From: Hyphomicrobiaceae bacterium UBA4118
GTDB taxonomy: Bacteria; Pseudomonadota; Alphaproteobacteria; Rhizobiales; Methyloligellaceae
Reading direction: 5' to 3'
DNA length: 15,599 nucleotides
Assembly: GCA_002383105.1 (NCBI GenBank)
Contig: DFXC01000052.1
Location: forward strand, 1-15,599
Of the stretch, positions 1-6,086 are shown piece by piece (position 1 is the first letter of the stretch; every line of letters starts with the position of its first letter). Below the pieces are notes generated by a model, which saw only the letters and a program-made list of their open reading frames with translations, searched no databases and had not been told where the DNA came from. The position numbers and the translations under genes are program-made.

Positions 1-1458
1 GTCGCAAGCAAGACCGAGCCCCTTGATGGCGGAAGCCGCCTTCTTCGCCGCCTCGCCGTCGATATCGAGCACGGCGACCGCAGCGCCATCTGTAGCCAGA
101 GCCTTGGCCGTCGCGGCACCGATAGCGCCCGCGCCCGTCACCACCGCGACCTGGCCGGTCAGCGGCTTCACCACCGCGCCTTTCAGCTTCGCCTGCTCCA
201 GGCTCCAATATTCGAGCGCGAACAGATCGCTCTCCGGCAGCGGCTCGTAGCGGCCGATGGCCTCGGCATCGGTGACCACCTTGACCGTGTTCTCGGCGAG
301 GTCTGCGGCGATGCTCGCATCCTTAGCGCTGCGCCCGAGGCCGAACAGGCCGACGCCGGGCACCAGCACGACTCTCGGGCTGGCATCGAGCTTGGATTTG
401 ACCCCTCCCACGGCTGCATTCTCGCGGACGAAATAGGCATCGTAAGCGGCGACGAACTTTTCCACTGCCTCGCGCACGGTGGCCGCGAAATCCTCGAGCC
501 TGCCCGCCTCGGGGGCCGGCAGCACGAGCGGCCGGTTCTTGGTGCGGATGATGTGGTCCGGCGTCACCACGCCGCGCTGGCTGTAGGAGGCAAGTTCCGC
601 GCCGTTCACATAGGCGAGGATCTCGGGCGCGGTGCGGAAGTCGGCGATGAAGCGCGTGGGCTCGGCGCCGCCGTTCTTTAGGGCACAAGCGCCGCGGATG
701 ATGGGCGCGATCTCTGCGGCGGACGCCGTGGCACTCGCCAGTGCCCGCGCCGGAAAGACGATGGGCCGGCCTTGCCGCAAGCGGCTCTCGGCCAGAGACA
801 CCATCTCGATCATGCGCTCATAGGCCTCGCGCGCGGTCTCGCCGAAGGTGAAGATGCCGTGCTTGTGCAGGATCAGGCCTTCGGCCTTCGGGTTTTTCTC
901 GAACACATCCGCCGCCGCCTTAGCCAGTCCAAAGCCCGGCGCGATGTAGGGCACGATCCCCATGCGCCCGTCATAGACCTCCCGCGCGAGCGCTTCGCCG
1001 TCGGGCTGATCGACCAGGCTGAGCACCGAAGCGGCGTGAGTGTGGTCCACGAATTTATGAGGCAGGAAGGCATGCAGTAGCGTCTCAACCGATGGGTTCG
1101 GCGCTGAGGAATCGAGGAGGTTCAGCCGCTGGACATTGACCATGGCCTCGTCGGAAAGCGCCGCCAGCGCACGGAGCTTGCGGAGCGGATCGAGCCTCAC
1201 CGAAGGCAAGCCCCAAGGCTCGATGTCGGCCATGTCGGCGCCGGAGCCCTTCACGGCGATGACCTCGTGCTCTTGCCCGAGATCGTCACGGGCCCGCGTC
1301 TTCACCGACGTGTTGCCGCCGCCATGCAGCACGAGCAGCGGATCGCGGCCCAACAGGCGCGTGGTGTAGACCCGAAGCGCGATGTCGGCGCCGACCCCTT
1401 TGGCGCCATATGCGGCAACGACCTCGTTCGCGGCGCTATCGTTCCATTGGCTTTTCAT
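1..1458 (-). CDS. Bifunctional class II aldolase / short-chain dehydrogenase (RhaD-SDR type), C-terminus beyond the window
   Basis: The 486 residues present run from ATG at 1458 off the left edge, so the C-terminal part is missing. Residues about 1-240 form a class II aldolase/adducin domain: a phosphate-loop-like GGGNTS (46-51), a catalytic-type Glu in PSVETLLHA (E125), and metal-binding His in DHTHAAS (H139, H141) and HKHG (H198, H200). From about 433 a Rossmann fold begins with TGAGAIG (441-447), the SDR nucleotide-binding motif. This architecture matches the roughly 700-residue fused aldolase/SDR family, whose known members cleave rhamnulose-1-phosphate to DHAP plus lactaldehyde and act on the aldehyde. 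The true substrate cannot be read from sequence. No clear Shine-Dalgarno precedes the ATG. No rhamnose transport or isomerase gene is visible, while mtnA and mtnP lie nearby, so a methylthioribulose-phosphate substrate is an alternative. The family call is solid; the substrate is open. Confidence 0.9.
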   Translation of the reverse strand, partial: MKSQWNDSAANEVVAAYGAKGVGADIALRVYTTRLLGRDPLLVLHGGGNTSVKTRARDDLGQEHEVIAVKGSGADMADIEPWGLPSVRLDPLRKLRALAALSDEAMVNVQRLNLLDSSAPNPSVETLLHAFLPHKFVDHTHAASVLSLVDQPDGEALAREVYDGRMGIVPYIAPGFGLAKAAADVFEKNPKAEGLILHKHGIFTFGETAREAYERMIEMVSLAESRLRQGRPIVFPARALASATASAAEIAPIIRGACALKNGGAEPTRFIADFRTAPEILAYVNGAELASYSQRGVVTPDHIIRTKNRPLVLPAPEAGRLEDFAATVREAVEKFVAAYDAYFVRENAAVGGVKSKLDASPRVVLVPGVGLFGLGRSAKDASIAADLAENTVKVVTDAEAIGRYEPLPESDLFALEYWSLEQAKLKGAVVKPLTGQVAVVTGAGAIGAATAKALATDGAAVAVLDIDGEAAKKAASAIKGLGLACD

Positions 1459-1611
1459 GGCGCGCGTTGTTGCAAGTTTCGTCTGCCCCGGCAAGCGCCC
1501 CCTGCATATCGGCCCCTGAGGCCCCGATTCCGCCACGGTCCTATACCGATTTGCAACATATTCACCTGTATTCTCTGGGAGTTACGGGGTTTCGTGTCAC
1601 GAGGGAGTCAG

Positions 1612-1848
1612 GTGGGAAAGTTCCGCGATCGTTACCGGCCCGAGCTACACTATATGCGCGGGCCGGGCCCAAAATGGCGTGAGAAACATGCCGCGGCGCT
1701 GCTCGCGGCTGCGAGCGCGCAGCGTGAGGTGAAATTCACCGCGCGGCCAGCCGCCCAGGCGAAGCGCGGGTGGCCTCTTGCCACCTTGATCGTCCCGGTC
1801 GCCGCGGCAGCTTTGCTCGGCTTCGCGGTTGTGCTCGCGCTGGCATAG
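1612..1848 (+). CDS. Small single-pass membrane protein, unknown function
   Basis: A GTG start at 1612 is preceded by a good GAGGGAG Shine-Dalgarno (1601-1607) at 4-nt spacing and gives 78 residues. An internal ATG at 1654 would give 64 residues but has no comparable ribosome site. The N-terminal half is basic and hydrophilic (FRDRYRPELHY, WREKHAA). The C-terminal 22 residues or so (WPLATLIVPVAAAALLGFAV) form one membrane helix, so it is probably a C-tail-anchored protein with a cytoplasmic basic domain. The gene lies divergent to the aldolase/SDR and converges on the Vgb-like gene, with only 10 nt between the stop codons. The family is not recognised. An open frame also extends far upstream, but that part overlaps the aldolase gene antisense and is taken as a shadow. 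Confidence 0.5.
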   Translation: MGKFRDRYRPELHYMRGPGPKWREKHAAALLAAASAQREVKFTARPAAQAKRGWPLATLIVPVAAAALLGFAVVLALA

Positions 1849-1858
1849 AGCGCAGCGG

Positions 1859-2842
1859 CTAGTTCCGCCCGTCTTTATCGCTATCGCCGATAACCACAAG
1901 GCGGTCGGTGCCGGATTCGGCGCCCCAGGCTTCGCCGGGGCGCCCGGCCATCTGGCGCACGGCGGCGCCAGTCTTGTCGCTCGGGAAGCTCTCGAAGCTC
2001 TCGGTCTCTGGATCGAATCTGAGGACAGCGTTGGCGGCGAAATCGCTCACCCAGACCTTGTCCTTGCCGTCGACATAGACCGCGTAAGCGTGCGGCTCAT
2101 CGCCCGGCAGCTTGTAGACTTTCCAGTCCTTCGCCGTCGGATCGTAGACGCTGAGATTGCCGGCGTTCCATTCGCTCACCCAGAGCCGCCCCTTTGAGTC
2201 CGACCAGATGCGGCGCGTGCCCACGCCTTTGGTCTCGGGCTCGATCACGGCGGTTTCGCCGGTCTCAAGATCGGGCTTGCCGAGAAAGGAGCCCGCGAGC
2301 GAGACATAGTAGATCGCGCCATCAGGCGTCGCCGTGATGCCGTAAGGCCCCCTCCCCCTCGGCGCGTCCCACACGTCCATCTTGCCCGTCGCAGGATCGA
2401 GGCGACCATAGATGCCGCTCTGCCCGGTGAACCAGATGTGGCCCTTGCCGTCGAAGGCCGCGGTGTTGAGATTGGCGTTGGCGCGCTCCTTCGGGAGCGG
2501 CCAGGTCTTCACCTTTTTGGTGGTGGGATCGACGCGGAGAATCGCATTCTGCCCGCTATCGGTGACCCACGCCGCGCCGTCGGGCCCGACGATGACGCCG
2601 TGCGGCGCCGAGCCTTCGCCGAGCCTGATGCGCTCCACCTGTCCGGACTTAGGGTCAAGGCGTCCGAGAACACCAGCACCCTGGCCCGTGTACCAGACGC
2701 TCCCGTCGGGTGCGGGCGCCACGTCATGGGGGTGGTCGCCCGCCTGCACCTCGAAATATTTGACCTCCACCGCGCCAGCGGCTCCCGCCAGCAGGACGAG
2801 CGGCAGGCAAAGAAGGGCTAGCGAAAATCGTTTCGGTCGCAT
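1859..2842 (-). CDS. Secreted Vgb-family (streptogramin-lyase-like) seven-bladed beta-propeller protein
   Basis: This is a complete 327-residue protein. A Sec signal peptide covers about residues 1-24 (basic MRPKR, hydrophobic LALLCLPLVLLAG, cleavage near AGA-V), so the protein is periplasmic or lipid-free secreted. The mature part holds seven repeats spaced about 43 residues apart, each with a Gly/Asp-rich turn and an aromatic strand: DGSVWYTG (47-54), DGAAWVTD (88-95), GHIWFTG (134-140), GAIYYVS (175-181), GRLWVSE (218-224), DKVWVSD (261-267), GEAWGAES (303-310). This is the repeat pattern of the virginiamycin B lyase (Vgb) fold. Vgb itself linearises streptogramin B antibiotics, but most chromosomal relatives with a signal peptide have no shown lyase activity, so resistance should not be assumed. 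The gene is monocistronic in appearance, with a non-coding region upstream. Confidence 0.85.
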   Translation of the reverse strand: MRPKRFSLALLCLPLVLLAGAAGAVEVKYFEVQAGDHPHDVAPAPDGSVWYTGQGAGVLGRLDPKSGQVERIRLGEGSAPHGVIVGPDGAAWVTDSGQNAILRVDPTTKKVKTWPLPKERANANLNTAAFDGKGHIWFTGQSGIYGRLDPATGKMDVWDAPRGRGPYGITATPDGAIYYVSLAGSFLGKPDLETGETAVIEPETKGVGTRRIWSDSKGRLWVSEWNAGNLSVYDPTAKDWKVYKLPGDEPHAYAVYVDGKDKVWVSDFAANAVLRFDPETESFESFPSDKTGAAVRQMAGRPGEAWGAESGTDRLVVIGDSDKDGRN

Positions 2843-2955
2843 CCCCCTTAGCTAGTGCCCCGCGGTAAGGAGATGAAGGCTTGCTGGCGACGAGTCTTAA
2901 GGAATGGGGTTCGCGTGGCACCCTCACAGAAACCGAGTTCGCCGTTGCCCGCGGC

Positions 2956-2974
2956 TTGGCAACAAAATTGCCAA
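2956..2974 (+). promoter_or_regulatory. Sigma-54-like -24/-12 element, also a perfect 7-bp inverted repeat
   Basis: TTGGCAA (2956-2962) and TTGCCAA (2968-2974) are exact inverted repeats separated by five bases. The same bases fit the RpoN core: GG at 2958-2959 and GC at 2970-2971 have the required 10-nt gap, inside TGGCAAC-N4-TTGC. The consensus TGGCACG-N4-TTGCW is matched at all core positions except the weaker C, G and W. A start site about 12 nt downstream would fall near 2983. The alternative reading is a dimeric repressor or activator operator over a sigma-70 promoter. Which applies cannot be decided from sequence. Confidence 0.35.
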
Positions 2975-2982
2975 ATCTTCCC

Positions 2983-3133
2983 GGTGAACGTGCTAGTGTT
3001 TAGGCTGCGCGGGTGACCTTCGATTCCGTGCCAGGCCGCCCCCCAAGGATGGCCTGACCTTCGGCGGAAGCCCGCGCACTTCACTTCCACAGTGTTACGA
3101 GAGGCCCCGGTTGCCCAATCGGGGCTTTTTTTT
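2983..3133 (+). ncRNA. Candidate small non-coding RNA with intrinsic terminator (family unknown)
   Basis: The region has no ORF and no + strand gene upstream, yet it ends in a strong + strand terminator. Its body folds as a long rod. An 8-bp perfect stem pairs 3006-3013 (TGCGCGGG) with 3071-3078 (CCCGCGCA). A short inner helix pairs 3018-3021 (CTTC) with 3067-3070 (GAAG). An apical 6-bp stem pairs 3032-3037 (CAGGCC) with 3051-3056 (GGCCTG) and closes a 13-nt C-rich loop (3038-3050). GACCTTCG occurs twice, at 3015-3022 and 3056-3063. The 5' end is uncertain: about 2983 if the sigma-54-like element drives it, or about 3004 if the TGCTAGTGT at 2991-2999 is an extended -10. It lacks the SRP RNA apical motif and is short for 6S RNA, so no family is assigned. 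Confidence 0.5.
3104..3133 (+). terminator. Intrinsic terminator, + strand
   Basis: The stem pairs 3104-3112 with 3117-3125 (GCCCCGGTT against AATCGGGGC, nine pairs including one G-U) around a 4-nt loop. Eight T follow directly (3126-3133). Read on the minus strand the hairpin lacks a U-tract, so it cannot be the terminator of the upstream-reading mtnA transcript. It is taken as the 3' end of the candidate sRNA. Confidence 0.8.
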
Positions 3134-3162
3134 GGTGCTCTCGCTGCCGGAGGCCCGGCGCG

Positions 3163-4266
3163 TCACGCTGCCTGCCCTTTGCGATGCTCCGGATAGAGGG
3201 TGGTGAGTCCGTCGCGGGTGGCGGGGGTGACGCCGCGCTCGGTGATGAAGCCGGTGACGAGCCGCGCGGGTGTCACATCGAAGCCGTAATTCGCGGCGCG
3301 GCTCCCCTCCGGAGCGATCAGAACAGTCGCGATCGTTCCGTCGTCGAGCCGCCCTGTCATGCGCGTGACCTCGGCCGCATCGCGCTCCTCGATGGGGATC
3401 AAGCTCCCGTCTGTGAGACTCCAGTCGATGGTCGAATAGGGTAGCGCCACGAGGAAGGGGATGTCGTTGTCGCGCGCGGCGAGCGCCTTAAGGTAAGTGC
3501 CGATCTTGTTGGCGACGTCGCCGGTGGCCGTGGTGCGGTCGGTGCCGACGATGCAGAGATCGACGAGCTTCTTCTGCATGAGATGCCCGCCGGCGTTGTC
3601 GGCGATGAGGGTGTACGGCACGCCGTGAGCGCCAAGCTCGAAGGCCGTGAGTGAAGCGCCCTGATTGCGGGGCCGCGTCTCGTCCACCCAGACATGCACG
3701 GCGATCCCTTCGTCATGGGCGCGATAGATGGGAGCGAGCGCCGTGCCCCAATCGACGGTCGCGAGCCATCCGGCATTGCAATGGGTGAGTATGTTGACCC
3801 GCGCGCCGCCCTTCTTGTCGGCGTGCGCCCGGATCAGCCCGAGCCCATGCTCGCCGATCCTGCGGTTGGTCTCCACGTCTTCGTCGCAGATGGCGGCGGC
3901 GCGGGCGTAAGCGGCGGCAACGCGCTTGTCGCGGGGCTGGTTGCGGATTGCTTTCCTCATCTCGTCGAGCGCCCAGCGCAGATTGATGGCGGTGGGGCGC
4001 GTAGCGGCGAGCGTCGTGCAGGCGCGGTCGAGCCCCTCGTCTGAAGCGTCGTGCCGGAGAGCGAGCGCCACCCCGTAAGCCGCCGTCGCGCCGATCAGAG
4101 GCGCGCCCCTGACCTGCATGGATTGAATGGCGCGGGCCGCGTCTTCGAGCGTGCGCAAGGACACCGTCTCGAAGGCGAACGGCAGCTTGGTCTGGTCGAT
4201 GATCTCGACCGTCGAGCCGTCGTCCTTGAGCCAGATGGTGCGGTAGTGCTTGCCGTCGATGTTCAT
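3163..4266 (-). CDS. mtnA: S-methyl-5-thioribose-1-phosphate isomerase
   Basis: This 367-residue protein is the usual family length. MtnA converts 5-methylthioribose-1-phosphate (MTR-1-P) to 5-methylthioribulose-1-phosphate in the cytoplasmic methionine-salvage pathway. Family motifs are present in order: [13 protein letters not shown] (53-65), the catalytic cysteine in [10 protein letters not shown] (C163), [17 protein letters not shown] (195-211), the catalytic aspartate in [11 protein letters not shown] (D243) with NKIGTY (253-258), and FDVTP (329-333). The gene lies on the same strand as the FAD-oxidoreductase remnant (42 nt away), apt and mtnP, which supply its substrate pathway. It is related to eIF2B subunits, but the Cys/Asp pair and the motifs point to true MtnA. 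No terminator reading its way is seen past the stop. Confidence 0.96.
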   Translation of the reverse strand: MNIDGKHYRTIWLKDDGSTVEIIDQTKLPFAFETVSLRTLEDAARAIQSMQVRGAPLIGATAAYGVALALRHDASDEGLDRACTTLAATRPTAINLRWALDEMRKAIRNQPRDKRVAAAYARAAAICDEDVETNRRIGEHGLGLIRAHADKKGGARVNILTHCNAGWLATVDWGTALAPIYRAHDEGIAVHVWVDETRPRNQGASLTAFELGAHGVPYTLIADNAGGHLMQKKLVDLCIVGTDRTTATGDVANKIGTYLKALAARDNDIPFLVALPYSTIDWSLTDGSLIPIEERDAAEVTRMTGRLDDGTIATVLIAPEGSRAANYGFDVTPARLVTGFITERGVTPATRDGLTTLYPEHRKGQAA

Positions 4267-4308
4267 GGGTGAGGATTTAGCACAGGCTTGCCGGCAAGAG
4301 CAGAGCCC

Positions 4309-4863
4309 CTAACTCGGGAAGGCAAGACCGAGATCGGCGCAAATCACGGTTGCCGCATTGCGCCCAGGCGCCATGGTGACGCCCGAGCCCGGATGGCTGC
4401 CGGCCCCGCACAGATAGACATTGGCGATCGGCGAGCGGTAGGAGCCAAGCTCGGTGACCGGCCGCATGGCCCCAATCTGATAGGGCAGATAGGCGCCGTG
4501 CTGATGCGTGCCATGCGCCGCGCTTCTGATGCGCCGCTCAAGATCAACCGGCGATTGCACGGAGCGCGCGACGATGCGATCGCGCAAGCCCGGGAAAGCT
4601 TCAGACAGATAGTCGATCAGAGTGTCGGCGTAGGCGTCCTTGATCGCGTCCCAATCGGCGCCGGCGATCTTGCCTCTGGCGTCGCCCGTCACCCGATAGG
4701 GCACGTAATGTGCCACGAATTTCATCAGCCCCCGCCCCATGCCGCCGATTTCAGAATATTGCTCGAGCACCAGGACCTTGAGGCCCGCCTTGGCGAGGTA
4801 ACAGCCGCAGGTAAGCCCATTGTGGCCTGCGCCGATGACCACAGCATCGTAACCGCTTGGCAT
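4309..4863 (-). pseudogene. Internally deleted FAD-dependent oxidoreductase (phytoene dehydrogenase-like)
   Basis: The ORF is 184 residues with an intact start and stop, but it joins the two ends of a much longer protein. Residues 1-42 are the FAD-binding N-terminus: YDAVVIGAGHNGLTCG with GxGxxG at 11-16, and the acidic end of the second strand, LVLEQYSEIGG. Residues from about 43 on are the C-terminal region of the same superfamily, ending in NVYLCGAGSHPGSGVTMAPG (148-167), the closing FAD-contact motif. Family members (COG1233 type) are about 500-550 residues, so roughly 350 residues of substrate and FAD domain are missing. The join is in frame at about 4737/4738. A functional oxidoreductase is unlikely; a short folded relic or an assembly artefact are the alternatives. 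It sits between apt and mtnA on the same strand. Confidence 0.75.
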
Positions 4864-4899
4864 GAGGTGGGCCCTGCCCCGGCTCGCTTAAGAGTTTGC

Positions 4900-5445
4900 T
4901 CAGTCCCCTTCGAAGGAGATCAGCGTGTGGCATTCGACGCCGAGCTTGGCGAGCCGCGCCGCCCCGCCGAGATCGGGAAGATCGATGACGAAGGCGGCGC
5001 CCACCACATCGGCGTTGATCCTGCGCAGGAGCTTCACTGCGGCCTCCGCCGTCCCGCCGGTGGCGATCAGGTCGTCGACGAGGAGCACGGGGTCGCCCGC
5101 GCCGATCGCGTCCTCATGGATCTCGATGACGTCGATGCCGTATTCGAGTTCGTAGTCCTGGCCGATCGCCTTCCCCGGCAGCTTGCCCTTCTTGCGGATC
5201 GGCACGAAGCCGCAGCGCAAGCGGTCGGCCACCGCGCCGCCGAGGATGAAGCCGCGCGCCTCGATCCCGGCGACGGCCTGGACCCTGCGATCGGCGAAGG
5301 GCCTCGCCAGTTGCTCGACGCAGACACGAAACCCATTGGCATGTCTGAGCAGCGTCGTGATATCGCGGAACATGATGCCCGGCTTCGGATAGTCGGGTAT
5401 CGTGCGCACGAGGTCCTTGAGATCGATGTCGGCAGTCACGCTCAT
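4900..5445 (-). CDS. apt: Adenine phosphoribosyltransferase
   Basis: Apt condenses adenine with PRPP to AMP, the cytoplasmic purine salvage step that recovers adenine released by MtnP. The start chosen is ATG at 5445, giving 181 residues, because a strong GGAGG lies six bases upstream and the protein then begins like other Apt proteins; an upstream in-frame ATG at 5484 lacks this. Key features are [18 protein letters not shown] (16-33), EARGF (62-66, ESRGF-like), RKKGKLPG (84-91), and the PRPP-binding loop [14 protein letters not shown] (120-133). Apt sits between the FAD remnant and a divergent small ORF, in the neighbourhood of mtnA and mtnP. Confidence 0.95.
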   Translation of the reverse strand: MSVTADIDLKDLVRTIPDYPKPGIMFRDITTLLRHANGFRVCVEQLARPFADRRVQAVAGIEARGFILGGAVADRLRCGFVPIRKKGKLPGKAIGQDYELEYGIDVIEIHEDAIGAGDPVLLVDDLIATGGTAEAAVKLLRRINADVVGAAFVIDLPDLGGAARLAKLGVECHTLISFEGD

Positions 5446-5563
5446 CCAGGACCTCCTCGCAAATTGAGGCTTGACGCGCGCCAACGCGTGCGCGGCTCAG
5501 CCTATAGTCGAACCAAGCGCGGCTGGCTAGTCGAAGGGGCCGCGAGATCGAAGGGGACATCTT

Positions 5564-5764
5564 ATGACCAACGGTTCGAACCTGGTCACCATTCGCGACA
5601 TCGACGTTCCGTTCTGGCGGATCGTCCTGATCCTGGTGAAGTGGAGCATCGCCTCGATCCCGGCATTGATCATCTTCGGGTTACTATGGGTCGTTATCGG
5701 CTGGCTGCTGGCGCTGGTGTTCAGCGTGCCCATCCCACCAGTGCCGACGCCGTCCTCGCCCTGA
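5564..5764 (+). CDS. Small hydrophobic membrane protein with proline-rich tail
   Basis: This 66-residue ORF starts at ATG 5564 with AAGGGG (5551-5556) seven bases upstream, a convincing ribosome site. Residues about 18-53 are hydrophobic (WRIVLILVKW, SIPALIIFGLLWVVIGWLLA), enough for one long or two short membrane helices. A short tail, SVPIPPVPTPSSP (54-66), follows. No enzymatic motif is seen and the family is not recognised. It is divergent from apt. A TATAGT hexamer at 5503-5508 may be the -10, but no good -35 is found at 16-18 nt spacing. A second small membrane protein with a similar tail follows at 5871. Confidence 0.6.
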   Translation: MTNGSNLVTIRDIDVPFWRIVLILVKWSIASIPALIIFGLLWVVIGWLLALVFSVPIPPVPTPSSP

Positions 5765-5818
5765 CGGAACGCGCAAAGAGCGGCCCGTGTCTAAAGGTCG
5801 CCCATGAAGGCGCGTGGA

Positions 5819-5841
5819 GACGCTCTATGACGCTCTATAAT
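5819..5841 (+). promoter_or_regulatory. Tandem 10-bp repeat with consensus -10 TATAAT
   Basis: GACGCTCTAT occurs twice head to tail (5819-5828, 5829-5838), and the second copy runs into a perfect TATAAT (5836-5841), 30 nt before the start codon at 5871. A recognisable -35 at the normal distance is not seen. This is a likely but unproven promoter for the 71-residue ORF. Confidence 0.35.
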
Positions 5842-5870
5842 AGCGGCAGGTCAACTCCGGAGTCCGCCAG

Positions 5871-6086
5871 ATGAACGTCATGGATCGAAGCGTCGTGGCC
5901 GCGGCCGATCAGGAAGCCAAGCAGCAAGCGAAGCTCGCATTAGCCCGCAGACAGCGCCGGGGGAAGATCGCCATCGGCGTCGCGCTCATCGTCGTGATCG
6001 CCGCCGCGGCCTATTACTACTGGGCCACCACACTGTGCGGCGACTGCGGCGGACTGCCGGTGCCGCTTCCCACGCCGCCCGCCTAA
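5871..6086 (+). CDS. Small single-pass membrane protein with Cys pair and proline-rich tail
   Basis: The ORF has 71 residues with ATG at 5871; GGAG (5869-side, in CTCCGGAG) lies a few bases upstream. A charged, Ala/Gln/Arg-rich N-terminus (EAKQQAKLALARRQRRGK, positive inside) precedes one membrane helix (IAIGVALIVVIAAAAYYYW, about 33-51). The tail has CGDCGG (56-61) and LPVPLPTPPA (62-71). The two Cys would lie outside the membrane and could form a disulfide or bind a metal or cofactor, though this is not a heme CxxCH. Its TAA overlaps the mtnP stop codon on the other strand. The family is not recognised. Confidence 0.55.
   Translation: MNVMDRSVVAAADQEAKQQAKLALARRQRRGKIAIGVALIVVIAAAAYYYWATTLCGDCGGLPVPLPTPPA

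Larger units (their letters stand above)
2843..3162. other. 320-nt interval without protein genes; holds a probable sRNA locus
   Basis: No credible coding sequence is present between the Vgb-like gene and mtnA, both of which are on the minus strand. The interval nevertheless carries a palindromic promoter-like element (2956-2974), a long imperfect hairpin (3006-3078) and a strong intrinsic terminator that works only for + strand transcription (3104-3133). Together these suggest an independent + strand RNA, listed separately. Confidence 0.6.

Noticed and set aside
1859..2842. Streptogramin resistance gene
   Set aside because: The Vgb-like propeller has a signal peptide and no resistance context. 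The fold alone does not support antibiotic lyase activity.
3003..3133. SRP (4.5S) or 6S RNA as identity of the candidate sRNA
   Set aside because: The SRP apical GGAAG-AGC motif is absent. The rod is too short and lacks the long upper arm expected of 6S RNA.
4288..5874. 528-codon + strand open frame across mtnA-side, FAD remnant and apt
   Set aside because: It is antisense to well-supported genes in GC-rich DNA, and the predicted protein is rich in Arg, Asp and His with no domain pattern. It is a frame shadow.
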